A stretch of DNA of 64,000 nt from Sphingobium sp. TCM1 (GTDB taxonomy: Bacteria > Pseudomonadota > Alphaproteobacteria > Sphingomonadales > Sphingomonadaceae), in assembly GCF_001650725.1 (NCBI RefSeq), contig NZ_LXVX01000039.1:249131-313130 (forward strand), given 5' to 3'. This document shows positions 1-9,223 of the stretch, piece by piece. The translations under genes were made by a program, and so were the position numbers. Numbering within the stretch: the stretch's first letter is position 1; the number at the start of each line of letters is the position of its first letter. The notes under the pieces are model-generated. The model saw nothing but the letters and a program-made list of their open reading frames with translations. It made no database searches and was not told the origin of the DNA.

Positions 1-352
1 GACATCGGTGCTGGCAATCGCGGCGCTGCTGGCCGGTCGCTATCTGGGCTGGTGGTGGATGGACCCGGCGGTCGGCCTGCTGGGCGCGGTAGTCATCGCG
101 CGCTGGGCCTGGGGGCTGATGAAGGACACCGCCGCCATCCTGCTCGACACCGCAGAGCCCGCGCTGATGGCGACCGTGCGGCGCGAAACGGAGGCGGAGG
201 GCGCAACCATCCGCGACCTGCATGTCTGGCGCATCGGCCCTCACGCCCATGCCGCCATCATCAGCCTGGCCCCCGGCGCGGACGGCATGGCGGTTCGCAG
301 GCGGGTGCGCGCGCTGCCCCGCATGGAGCATGTCACGGTCGAGTGCGCCTGA
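1..352 (+). CDS. Cation diffusion facilitator metal exporter, C-terminal part (DmeF-like)
   Basis: This is the C-terminal part of a CDF-family divalent metal/proton antiporter of the inner membrane; the gene begins before the window. Reading is open from the first bases, in the frame continuing T-S-V-L-A-I-A. The visible part has a last membrane segment rich in Gly/Trp and an Asp-Pro-Ala turn. The cytoplasmic tail then carries the His-rich motif RDLHVWRIGPHAHAAI, which in DmeF-type Co/Ni exporters belongs to the C-terminal ferredoxin-like metal-sensing domain. The gene ends at a TGA followed by a strong bidirectional terminator. The family call is firm; substrate specificity is inferred from resemblance only. 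Confidence 0.8.
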   Translation, partial: TSVLAIAALLAGRYLGWWWMDPAVGLLGAVVIARWAWGLMKDTAAILLDTAEPALMATVRRETEAEGATIRDLHVWRIGPHAHAAIISLAPGADGMAVRRRVRALPRMEHVTVECA

Positions 353-370
353 CCCCCTTCGCCACGGAAA

Positions 371-395
371 AGGGGCCGCGCATGGCGCGGCCCCT
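371..395. terminator. Bidirectional terminator between the CDF gene and the TonB receptor
   Basis: Perfect 11-bp stem AGGGGCCGCGC with its complement around an ATG loop. It sits between two convergent genes, so it can end both transcripts. Confidence 0.7.
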
Positions 396-419
396 CCCCG
401 TTCCGATATTGCGCTGAGG

Positions 420-2750
420 TCAGAAGGCCATGCGCGCCATGATCTGGAATACCGGTCCGGCCTTTTCGCTTTCCAGCTCATATTCGTCGAAGTCGCGGTC
501 CAGCTGGTCGGCCAGATTGTCGAACTTGTTGAACGTCTCGCGCTTGGCGCCGTTCAGCAGGTTCGATCCGACGGCGCGGATGGTGAATTTCTTGCCGAAG
601 CGCTTTTCGACGAAGACTTCCAGTTCCGCGCCATAGGTGGTGGTGACTTCTTCCGAGATCACCCGGCTATAGGCCGCGCCCTGCTTGCGATAGGTGGCGC
701 CGAACGCAGCACCGAAGGTCGGGAAGTCCTGGATGAAGCCGAAATTATAGACATATTTCGACTGGTTGTTGAACCGGCGCTTGCCCAGTTCATCGGTGAT
801 CTCGCTGTCCAGCCAGGATGCGTTGCCGAACAGGCCGGTATTGGGCAGGCCGATGAAGCCGAGGTCGGTCGACAGGTCGAATTCGATGCCATAGACCTTG
901 CCATCGCCGACATTCATCGGCGTGTAGATGAAGGTGCCCGCGCCTTCGGACCCTTCCTCGCCGGTGTTGGTCAGCTCGATCAGATCCGTGACGTCGCGGT
1001 AGAAGAAGTTGACGCCGACGATGCCGCGGCTCCCCATGCGATGCTCATAGCCGATGTCGAAGCCCCAGGCGCTTTCCGGGTCGAGCTGCGGATTGCCGAG
1101 CAGGTCGCTGTCGCCGACTTCCTCTTCCAGCGTCGCAGGGAGGATATAATCGAATTGCGGGCGACGCAGCGTGCGGGCGACCGAACCGATGATGCGGTCC
1201 TTGTCCGTCAGCGACAGTTTGAAGGACGCCGACGGCAGGAACTTGCCATAGCTGTTCGACTGATTGGCGATGTCGTCGTCGACGGTATAGTCGGTCACGC
1301 GCACCTTGGTATGTTCGTAGCGCAGGCCTGCTTCCCACTTGAAGCTACCCGTGTCGCCCTCGACCAGAGCGAAGGCGTCGCGACGCTTTTCCCTGATGCG
1401 GCTGTCGCCGCCATCGGTCGCTTCCAGATCCTCGAAATCGCCGGCAAGGTCGGTCGGGTTCTGGCTGAACTGATCCCAGTCGAAGCTGCCGGTGCCTTCC
1501 TGCTCCGCCTCGAAAATGCCGGTGCGGCGGGTCTTGTCCTGGTAGAAGCCGCCGAAGACGAACTTCATCGTCTCGCCGAGCGGCACCTCATGCTCCAGCT
1601 TGACCGAAAATTCCTGGTCCTTGATGTCGGTCTGCGTCAGCGCGCCTTCGAATTCCGGGTCGTCGCCGTCGTCCACATCGAAGCCGATCTCATATTCGGT
1701 CTCGGTCCGGTCCTCGACGAACTTGGCGTAACCCACGCGCAGCGAGGTCTTGCCCGCCGCCCAGTCCTGGGTGAGCTTGCCGTCGATCGAGAAATTCTCC
1801 TGGTCGATCTTCGCCACATTGGCATTGTCGCTCAGCAGGTTGCCGTCAGGAACCGGGCCGGTGACGGCGGTCGCGTCGTCATATTCGAAGCTGCGCTCAT
1901 TCTCCGTCCGGTCGGTCTTCACATAGAAGCCGTTGAGCTTGAAATTGGTGTCGCCCGCGTCGATCTCGTAGCTGCCGTTGAAGCTGTAATCCTTGCCGTC
2001 GCGGGTGTCGCGCTGGTCCTCGCGATTGTCGAAATCGTCGGTGGCGTAATCCGCGTTGTTTTCAGGCGAATCGCCGTAGCGCAGGCTCTTCTTCTGCTTG
2101 GGATTGTGACGGCCCTGAAGGTTGCCGCCCAGCAGCAGGCGGCCCGGACCGACTGCGCCGCCCCAGACGAAGCCCAGGCTCGGTTCCAGTTCATTGTCGT
2201 CATAGAGCAGGCCGCCGGCGCGGACATAGCCGCCGTTCAGCTCATAGCCGTCGCGCAGGTTGATGTTGAGCGTGCCCGCGATCGCGTCGCCGGTGCGGCG
2301 GGCGGAGGAGGAGCGGACGATCTCGACGCTGTCGATCAATTCGGCCGGGATGCGGTCCATGAAGAAGCTGCGGTCGGCCGAGGAGCCCGGCACGCGCTCG
2401 CCATTGATGAGGATCTGGGTATAGCCCGGCGGCAGGCCGCGCATCTGCGGCGCGTCGCTTTCGAGCACATCCGACAGGAAGGTGACGGACGGCACGCGCT
2501 TGAGCGCGTCGCCGGCAGTCAGCGGCTCGAAGCGCTGGAAATATTCGGTGCCATATTTCAGCACCGGTTCGGGCGTGTCGGTGCGGTCGCGATAGCCGAT
2601 GCCGGCGATGACGACGATGTCAGCCGCCTGGGTGATCGGGCCGTCGGTCCGGGCGACCTCATCATTGGCGGCGGGCGCCTGGGCAAGAGCAGGAGAAGAA
2701 ATCAGCGCCAGCGAGGCGCAACCAAGCATCAGCCACTTATTCGCGACCAT
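420..2750 (-). CDS. TonB-dependent outer-membrane receptor
   Basis: 776-residue TonB-dependent receptor that imports a ligand across the outer membrane using TonB energy. A signal peptide (hydrophobic run ending ALAQA, about residues 5-24) is followed by a TonB-box-like ADIVVIAG. The plug domain is next (about 55-170, with DALKRVPSVTFL, PQMRGLPPGYTQILINGERV and the SVEIVRSSSARR/GDAIAGTLNINLR motifs), then a 22-strand-type barrel ending in the aromatic tail IMARMAF. Length is normal. The start at 2750 is preferred because a GGGGG ribosome site lies just upstream; a TTG four codons earlier is possible. It is divergent from the phytase gene across 87 bp. In sphingomonads receptors of this kind pair with phosphate-releasing enzymes, so an inositol-phosphate-linked ligand is plausible but inferred. 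Confidence 0.9.
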   Translation of the reverse strand: MVANKWLMLGCASLALISSPALAQAPAANDEVARTDGPITQAADIVVIAGIGYRDRTDTPEPVLKYGTEYFQRFEPLTAGDALKRVPSVTFLSDVLESDAPQMRGLPPGYTQILINGERVPGSSADRSFFMDRIPAELIDSVEIVRSSSARRTGDAIAGTLNINLRDGYELNGGYVRAGGLLYDDNELEPSLGFVWGGAVGPGRLLLGGNLQGRHNPKQKKSLRYGDSPENNADYATDDFDNREDQRDTRDGKDYSFNGSYEIDAGDTNFKLNGFYVKTDRTENERSFEYDDATAVTGPVPDGNLLSDNANVAKIDQENFSIDGKLTQDWAAGKTSLRVGYAKFVEDRTETEYEIGFDVDDGDDPEFEGALTQTDIKDQEFSVKLEHEVPLGETMKFVFGGFYQDKTRRTGIFEAEQEGTGSFDWDQFSQNPTDLAGDFEDLEATDGGDSRIREKRRDAFALVEGDTGSFKWEAGLRYEHTKVRVTDYTVDDDIANQSNSYGKFLPSASFKLSLTDKDRIIGSVARTLRRPQFDYILPATLEEEVGDSDLLGNPQLDPESAWGFDIGYEHRMGSRGIVGVNFFYRDVTDLIELTNTGEEGSEGAGTFIYTPMNVGDGKVYGIEFDLSTDLGFIGLPNTGLFGNASWLDSEITDELGKRRFNNQSKYVYNFGFIQDFPTFGAAFGATYRKQGAAYSRVISEEVTTTYGAELEVFVEKRFGKKFTIRAVGSNLLNGAKRETFNKFDNLADQLDRDFDEYELESEKAGPVFQIMARMAF

Positions 2751-2837
2751 ATATGCCCCCAATCCTAGAAGAGAAAAATTGACCTTCGGACCATTTCTTG
2801 TATTCGGCCCGTCGCCATGCGCCGCTAGGAGTTATTC

Positions 2838-3929
2838 ATGACCGGATCGCGAAAGAAATATTACATTTCAATGATTTCCTGTTTCACTTTTGTGACACTT
2901 GCTGGCTGCGCCACTGGCGAAAAGGAAATTCCGGTCGCGGTCCGCATCGCCAACGCCACCCCCGCCGTCTCCGTCACCGCGCGCGGTGAGACCACGCCGG
3001 TCGGCACCCCCAATGCCGACGCCGCCGACGATCCGGCGATCTGGCGCAACGCCGCCGATCCGGCGCAGAGCCTGATCGTGGGCACCGACAAGAAGGCGGG
3101 CCTTCATGTCTATGGCCTGGACGGCAGGAACCGGGACTTTCTGGATGCGGGTCGGGTCAACAATGTCGACCTGAAGGATGGCGTGGTCATCAACGGCGCG
3201 CCCGGCATCCTGGTCGCCGCCAGCGACCGCAACGACATCGCCAACGCGAAGGTCGCTCTGTTCCGGCTCGATCCCGCGACGGCGAAGCTGACCGCCATCG
3301 GCAAGATCGACGGGGGCAAGGGCGAAGCCTATGGCATATGCCTCGGTCGCGACGCGAGCGGCCTGTCGGCGTTCATCGTGCTGAAGGACGGGACGATCAA
3401 CCAGATCGCGCTCGACGCGACCGGCGCGACGCCGACCGGCAGGGTCGTCCGCAGCATGAAGCTGGGCACCCAGTCGGAAGGCTGCGCCGTCGACGACCGC
3501 ACCGGCACGCTCTATGTCGCGGAGGAGGATGTCGGGCTTTGGCGGTTCGACGCGCGCGCGACCGGCGCCACCACACCCAAGAAGATCGCGGCGGCGGACG
3601 GCAAGAATCTGGTGATGGATGCCGAAGGCGTCGCCATTGCGCCCATCGGCGAGAAGGACGGCTATGTCCTCGTCTCCAGCCAGGGCGACAATGCCTATGT
3701 CCTCTATCGCCTGTCCGACGATAGCTATGTCGGCCGCTTCCGCGTCGTCGATGGCAGCATCGGCGGGTCGGAGGAAACCGATGGAATCGAACTGATGCTG
3801 GGCGATTTCGGCCCCGCCTATCCCGGCGGCCTCTTCATCGCGCAGGACGGCCACAACGCCGCGGCGGCGCAGAATTTCAAGCTGGTGGCCTGGGACGACA
3901 TCGTGAAGGCGCTCGGCCTGCCCCGATGA
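2838..3929 (+). CDS. 3-phytase, beta-propeller type, lipoprotein
   Basis: 363-residue beta-propeller phytase (BPP), a calcium-dependent enzyme that strips phosphate from phytate (inositol hexakisphosphate). The N-terminus carries a lipobox LAGC at about residue 23-26, so the mature protein is predicted to be lipid-anchored outside the inner membrane. BPP hallmarks seen: DAADDPAIW early in the propeller, GTDKKAGLHVYGLDG, GEAYGICLGR, QSEGCAVDD, VAEEDVGLWRF, DAEGVAI and ETDGIEL near the end; these acidic motifs bind calcium and phosphate. AGGAG lies 7 nt before the ATG; a later in-frame Met (2871) is possible but has no ribosome site. It is transcribed divergently from the TonB receptor, a pairing seen repeatedly in Sphingomonadaceae and Caulobacter relatives. 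Confidence 0.93.
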   Translation: MTGSRKKYYISMISCFTFVTLAGCATGEKEIPVAVRIANATPAVSVTARGETTPVGTPNADAADDPAIWRNAADPAQSLIVGTDKKAGLHVYGLDGRNRDFLDAGRVNNVDLKDGVVINGAPGILVAASDRNDIANAKVALFRLDPATAKLTAIGKIDGGKGEAYGICLGRDASGLSAFIVLKDGTINQIALDATGATPTGRVVRSMKLGTQSEGCAVDDRTGTLYVAEEDVGLWRFDARATGATTPKKIAAADGKNLVMDAEGVAIAPIGEKDGYVLVSSQGDNAYVLYRLSDDSYVGRFRVVDGSIGGSEETDGIELMLGDFGPAYPGGLFIAQDGHNAAAAQNFKLVAWDDIVKALGLPR

Positions 3930-3936
3930 CGAGAAG

Positions 3937-3968
3937 AAGGGCGGGGCGCATCCCGGCGCTCCGCCCTT
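3937..3968 (+). terminator. Terminator after the phytase gene
   Basis: GC-rich hairpin AAGGGCGG/CCGCCCTT eight bases after the phytase stop. There is no long T tract. Confidence 0.5.
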
Positions 3969-4037
3969 CACACCCCCTTGGTCTTGGCAATCCCATGCTC
4001 TATGGGGTCAACCCTGTCCAACCAGAGGGAAGCCGAT

Positions 4038-4904
4038 TTGATCCTGGACCTTGCCGCCGCCGCTTCGAGCGCGATCCGCTTTGAAGATCTGGGGCTGGAC
4101 CCCGTCGCCCTCGACCTCGGCTTCTTCACGCTGAAATGGTACAGCCTCGCCTATCTGGCGGGCATATTGATCGGCTACTGGTATCTGCTGAAACTGGTCG
4201 CCCAGCCCGGATCGCCGATGGCGCGCCGTCATGCCGACGACATGATCTTCTACGCGACGCTGGGCATCATCATCGGCGGGCGGCTGGCCTATGTGATCTT
4301 CTACCAGCCCGAAATCCTGCGCAATCCGCTGGATATCTTCAAACTGTGGAATGGCGGCATGTCCTTCCATGGCGGGGCGATCGGCGTTTCGCTCGGCATC
4401 CTCTACATGGCGTGGAAGGAAAAGCTGAGCTGGCTGCGCATCCACGACTATGTCGCCTGCTGCGTGCCCTTCGGCCTGTTCTTCGGCCGCCTCGCCAATT
4501 TCGTGAACGGCGAACTGTGGGGCAAGGAGACGGACGTGCCCTGGGCGATCATCTTCCCCACCGGCGGCCCCTTCCCCCGCCATCCAAGCCAGCTCTATGA
4601 AGCCGTGCTGGAAGGCCTGGTCCTGTTCCTGATCCTCGCCTTCGCCTTCTGGAAGACCCGCGCCCGCTACAAGCCGGGTATGCTGGTCGGCATCTTCGTG
4701 TTCGGCTATGGCTGCTTCCGCTTCGCGATCGAATATGTCCGCGAAGCCGATGCCCAGCTGATGGAATTTGCCGCCCGCACCGGCCTGCACATGGGCCAGT
4801 GGCTGTGCATTCCCATGATCCTGGGCGGCCTTTACCTGATCGTCACCGCCAAGGGTCGCCGCCTGCGGGTCGAGCCGATCGCGGGAACCGAGAGTGTCGC
4901 CTGA
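4038..4904 (+). CDS. lgt: Prolipoprotein diacylglyceryl transferase
   Basis: 288-residue integral membrane enzyme that moves diacylglycerol from phosphatidylglycerol onto the lipobox cysteine of prolipoproteins, the first step of lipoprotein maturation. Family motifs are present in order: LKWYSLAYLAGILIGYW in the first membrane segment, GGRLAYVIFY, NGGMSFHGG, the Lgt signature GRLANFVNGELWG with its essential Arg, RHPSQLYEA, and a final membrane helix. TTG at 4038 is chosen as start because GAGGGA lies about 9 nt upstream and the protein then begins ILDLAAAA, the normal family length; the upstream in-frame extension looks non-coding. It overlaps the next gene by 11 bp, indicating translational coupling. 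Confidence 0.95.
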   Translation: MILDLAAAASSAIRFEDLGLDPVALDLGFFTLKWYSLAYLAGILIGYWYLLKLVAQPGSPMARRHADDMIFYATLGIIIGGRLAYVIFYQPEILRNPLDIFKLWNGGMSFHGGAIGVSLGILYMAWKEKLSWLRIHDYVACCVPFGLFFGRLANFVNGELWGKETDVPWAIIFPTGGPFPRHPSQLYEAVLEGLVLFLILAFAFWKTRARYKPGMLVGIFVFGYGCFRFAIEYVREADAQLMEFAARTGLHMGQWLCIPMILGGLYLIVTAKGRRLRVEPIAGTESVA

Positions 4905-5958
4905 ACCCCTGTCGCTGGCCGAGCGGCTGGCGCGGCAGATCGCCTCGGGCGGACCCATCTCGATCGCCCATTATATCGGCGAGGCCAACCAGCATTATTA
5001 TGCGACCCGCGATCCGCTGGGCGCAGGCGGCGACTTCACCACCGCGCCGGAAATCAGCCAGATGTTCGGCGAACTGGTCGGCCTCGCCCTGACCGATGTC
5101 TGGATGCGGTCGGGCCGGCGGCCGGACGCGGCCTATGTCGAGCTGGGGCCGGGGCGCGGCACGCTGGCATCGGATGCGCTGCGGGCGATGGAGCGCGCGG
5201 CGATCGCGCCCAAGGTCCATCTGGTCGAAACCAGCCCCACCCTGCGCGACCGGCAGCGCGCGTTGCTCCCCCAAGTCGTCCATCACGACCGCATCGACAC
5301 TTTGCCCGATCAGGGACCGCTGCTGGTCGTGGCCAACGAGTTTTTCGATGCCCTGCCCGTGCGCCAGTGTATCCGCGTCGGGGAGGAATGGCGCGAGCGG
5401 GTCGTCATCGCGCGTGAGGAAGAAGGGCGCTTCATTCCGGTCGCGGGCTATCGCCGCATCGAATCGGGCCTGCCGCCAATGGCAGCCGAAGCGCCGGAGG
5501 GCGCGATCATCGAGTCCCCGATCGTCGGGGCGGAAATCGCCTATGCCCTGGCCCATCGCATCGCGCGGCAGGGCGGCGCGGCGATCCTGATCGACTATGG
5601 CTATGAAGGGCCGGCGCTGGGCGACACGTTGCAGGCGGTGAAGGCGCACCGCTTCGCCGATCCCTTCGCTGATCCGGGCGAGGCGGACCTTACCACCCAT
5701 GTCGATTTCACCATGCTTGGCAATATGGCGCGGCAGGCCGGGCTGCGGGTCCATGGTCCGGTCGGCCAGGGCGACTTCCTGCGCCAGCTCGGCATCGACG
5801 CCCGCGCCGAGCAACTGGCCCGCACCGCGCCCGCGCGGGCGGCGGAGGTAGAGGCGGCCCGCGCCCGGCTGACCGATGGGGAAGCGATGGGCACGCTGTT
5901 CAAGGCGATGGCCTGGACGCACCCGGACTGGGCTGACCCGGCGGGGTTCGAGCGATAG
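4894..5958 (+). CDS. MidA/NDUFAF7-like SAM-dependent methyltransferase
   Basis: 354-residue class I SAM methyltransferase of the DUF185/MidA family. The eukaryotic member NDUFAF7 methylates an arginine of the complex I 49-kDa subunit; the bacterial substrate is not known from sequence. Motifs: GGDFTTAPEISQMFGELVGL, the SAM-binding YVELGPGRGTLASD (about 85-98), VETSPTL, VANEFFDALPV, and AILIDYGYEGPA before TTHVDFT. GTG start, overlapping the end of lgt by 11 bp, so the two are probably one operon. It ends 25 bp before the convergent gmk. Confidence 0.88.
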   Translation: MSPEPLSLAERLARQIASGGPISIAHYIGEANQHYYATRDPLGAGGDFTTAPEISQMFGELVGLALTDVWMRSGRRPDAAYVELGPGRGTLASDALRAMERAAIAPKVHLVETSPTLRDRQRALLPQVVHHDRIDTLPDQGPLLVVANEFFDALPVRQCIRVGEEWRERVVIAREEEGRFIPVAGYRRIESGLPPMAAEAPEGAIIESPIVGAEIAYALAHRIARQGGAAILIDYGYEGPALGDTLQAVKAHRFADPFADPGEADLTTHVDFTMLGNMARQAGLRVHGPVGQGDFLRQLGIDARAEQLARTAPARAAEVEAARARLTDGEAMGTLFKAMAWTHPDWADPAGFER

Positions 5959-5982
5959 TCCGAGAGAAAGAGCGTCCCGCGC

Positions 5983-6648
5983 TCAATCTTCCTGGTGGTA
6001 GCGGCTGAGCTTGCGGATGAAGCCGATCAGGCCGGTCTGGCGGCTGCGCTTCATCCTCTCGGCATGCAGGATGGTCTGCACCCGCTGGAAGCAATCCTCC
6101 GCATCGACATTGCAGAGCACATAATCATAGCCGTCCCAGTGGGCGATTTCGCCCGCCGCGCGTGCCATGCGACCGTCGATCACCTCGTCACTGTCGGTGG
6201 CGCGGCCGCGCAGGCGGCGCTCCAGTTCCTCCATCGAGGGCGGCAGGATGAAGATCCGGACCACGTCGCCACCGGCGATCTGGTGCAACTGCTGCGCGCC
6301 CTGCCAGTCGATGTCGAACAGCACGTCCTTGCCCGATTTCAGCATGGCTTCCACCGGCGCGCGGGGCGTGCCGTAGCGCTGGCCGAAGACATGGGCCCAT
6401 TCGAGGAATTCATGGTCCGCCGTCATCCGGCGAAATTCCTCCAGGTCGACGAAATGATAATCCTTGCCGTCAACCTCGCCCGGCCGCATCGGCCGAGTCG
6501 TCGCCGACACCGACATGGACAGATCCGGCTCTGCAGCGAGCAGCTTGCGCGCGATGGTGGACTTGCCCGCGCCCGAAGGCGAAGAAAGGACGAAGAGGAC
6601 ACCCCGGCGCTTGAAATCGGGGGTTTCGGTCTGGATGCTGTCAGCCAT
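5983..6648 (-). CDS. gmk: Guanylate kinase
   Basis: 221-residue cytoplasmic guanylate kinase (GMP + ATP to GDP + ADP), essential for GTP and dGTP supply. The P-loop SSPSGAGKST is at about 18-27, followed by SVSATTRPMRPGEVDGKDYHFV, the GMP-binding signature, then the lid region and the VDAEDCFQRVQTIL tail. The first about 12 residues before the fold and a short basic tail are slightly longer than in the Escherichia coli enzyme but usual in alphaproteobacteria. It is convergent with the methyltransferase gene and divergent from the DUF2585 gene. Confidence 0.96.
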   Translation of the reverse strand: MADSIQTETPDFKRRGVLFVLSSPSGAGKSTIARKLLAAEPDLSMSVSATTRPMRPGEVDGKDYHFVDLEEFRRMTADHEFLEWAHVFGQRYGTPRAPVEAMLKSGKDVLFDIDWQGAQQLHQIAGGDVVRIFILPPSMEELERRLRGRATDSDEVIDGRMARAAGEIAHWDGYDYVLCNVDAEDCFQRVQTILHAERMKRSRQTGLIGFIRKLSRYHQED

Positions 6649-6701
6649 GGCCGCTAGTGACGCCAGAGACGCGTTTTTGCAAGGGGGTGGGAACAGGAGC
6701 C

Positions 6702-7274
6702 ATGTGGCGCACGCGTAAAAGGATGAATCGGCGCGGCTTTATCCTCGCCGCGCTGATTGCGGCGGCGGCCTGCGCGATCCTATTCCTCATGAACCGTCCC
6801 CCGATCTGCACCTGCGGCCGGGTGGAACTCTGGCATGGCGCGCTCGACAGCGGCAACAGCCAGCATATCGCCGACTGGTACAGCCTGAGCCATGTGATCC
6901 ACGGCTTCCTCTTCTACGCGGGCACTCGGTGGCTGTTACCGCGTCGCCCGCAGGGCGCCCGGCTGGCAGTAGCGGTGGCGGTCGAATCGGCCTGGGAAAT
7001 CCTCGAAAACTCACCCCTGATAATCGACCGCTATCGCACGGCGACCATCGCGCTCGGCTATTCCGGAGATTCGATCCTCAATTCGATGAGCGATATCGGC
7101 ATGATGGCGATCGGCTTCCTGTTCGCCGCCCGCGCACCGGTCCGTATGACCATCGGGCTCGGCATCGCGCTCGAACTGCTCGCGCTGGCGGTGATACGCG
7201 ACAATCTGACGCTCAATGTCCTGATGCTGACCTTCCCGGTCGACGCGGTCCGGGAATGGCAGGCCGCGCTTTAG
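6702..7274 (+). CDS. DUF2585 family integral membrane protein
   Basis: 190-residue membrane protein of the uncharacterised UPF0314/DUF2585 family. An N-terminal transmembrane segment follows a basic start. Family motifs seen are CTCGRVELWHG, HIADWYSLSHVIHGFLFY, ESAWEILENSPLIIDRYR, GDSILNSMSDIGMM and the end DAVREWQ. The ATG at 6702 has ACAGGAG directly upstream. No reaction can be assigned; the conserved His/Cys/Glu residues near membrane faces suggest a metal site or enzyme, but that is inference. It overlaps the convergent next gene by 4 bp. Confidence 0.8.
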   Translation: MWRTRKRMNRRGFILAALIAAAACAILFLMNRPPICTCGRVELWHGALDSGNSQHIADWYSLSHVIHGFLFYAGTRWLLPRRPQGARLAVAVAVESAWEILENSPLIIDRYRTATIALGYSGDSILNSMSDIGMMAIGFLFAARAPVRMTIGLGIALELLALAVIRDNLTLNVLMLTFPVDAVREWQAAL

Positions 7275-7618
7275 CCTTGGCGCGCCTTGCGCGCATGGTC
7301 GATCGGAATGGGATCGCCGCTCTTGTCTGGCAGCAGCTTCTGCGTCTTCTTCCGGTCCGCCTCGCGCTTCGCCTCATAGAGCTTGCCAGCCATGTAAGCG
7401 CCGGTCACGAAAAGCGCGCCGGCTGGATAGCGCATGATGATGCGTTTGGCGCCCGCACCGGCAATGAGGCCGATGACGCCCTTCTTGCCGGTCGCCGCCG
7501 CGACGCGCGCCGCGACCACGGTGGCGCCAACGCGCGCCGCCTTGCGCAGCAGTCCCGCCTTCCTGGGCGGACGGATCGTCACCAGCGGTGCGGCGGGGAT
7601 GATGCCTTTCTTCTTCAT
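7271..7618 (-). CDS. Small basic hypothetical protein with hydrophobic centre
   Basis: 115-residue protein I do not recognise. It opens with MKKKG and is strongly basic at both ends. A central Ala/Gly/Val-rich stretch (VGATVVAARVAAATGKKG, then GALFVTGAYMAGKLYEAKRE) could form one or two short membrane helices. The charged tail suggests a cytoplasmic end. It lies 49 bp from fumC on the same strand, so it may be co-transcribed with nothing downstream except itself. Coding is supported by tight packing between neighbours and host-like codon use. Confidence 0.55.
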   Translation of the reverse strand: MKKKGIIPAAPLVTIRPPRKAGLLRKAARVGATVVAARVAAATGKKGVIGLIAGAGAKRIIMRYPAGALFVTGAYMAGKLYEAKREADRKKTQKLLPDKSGDPIPIDHARKARQG

Positions 7619-7666
7619 AGGCGGTCAATGTACCGGAGCGCGCCCGGTTCCGCCAGTTGATCTGGA

Positions 7667-9052
<1,386 letters not shown>

Positions 9053-9175
9053 TCAACACTCCCAATTGAGAATCAATCGCAAAAACTGATCCCGATGTAG
9101 GGCGAGCGCGTGAAATTCCAAGGCTTAGTGATTGAAGCGGACCCGCATCTCCCTTGCCGGCGCGATGACCGGGGT

Positions 9176-9212
9176 CGGCATCCGGGCCGACTCAGCGCCG
9201 CGCCGGATGCCG
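9176..9212 (-). terminator. Candidate terminator after the porin gene
   Basis: 10-bp stem CGGCATCCGG with its complement CCGGATGCCG just past the porin stop. A long loop and no T tract make it a weak call. Confidence 0.4.
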
Positions 9213-9223
9213 ATGGCCGTGGG

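Noticed and set aside
222..2768. 848-codon plus-strand open frame opposite the TonB receptor
   Set aside because: It is the antisense shadow of a complete receptor gene; low-complexity Arg/Ala/Val-rich translation, no ribosome site, typical of GC-rich DNA.
2868..3971. 367-codon minus-strand frame opposite the phytase gene
   Set aside because: Antisense shadow; the plus strand has a full phytase with lipobox and family motifs.
9053..9100. Fur/Irr-like site upstream of fumC (TTGAGAATCAATCGC)
   Set aside because: Only a partial match to an iron box; too weak to list.
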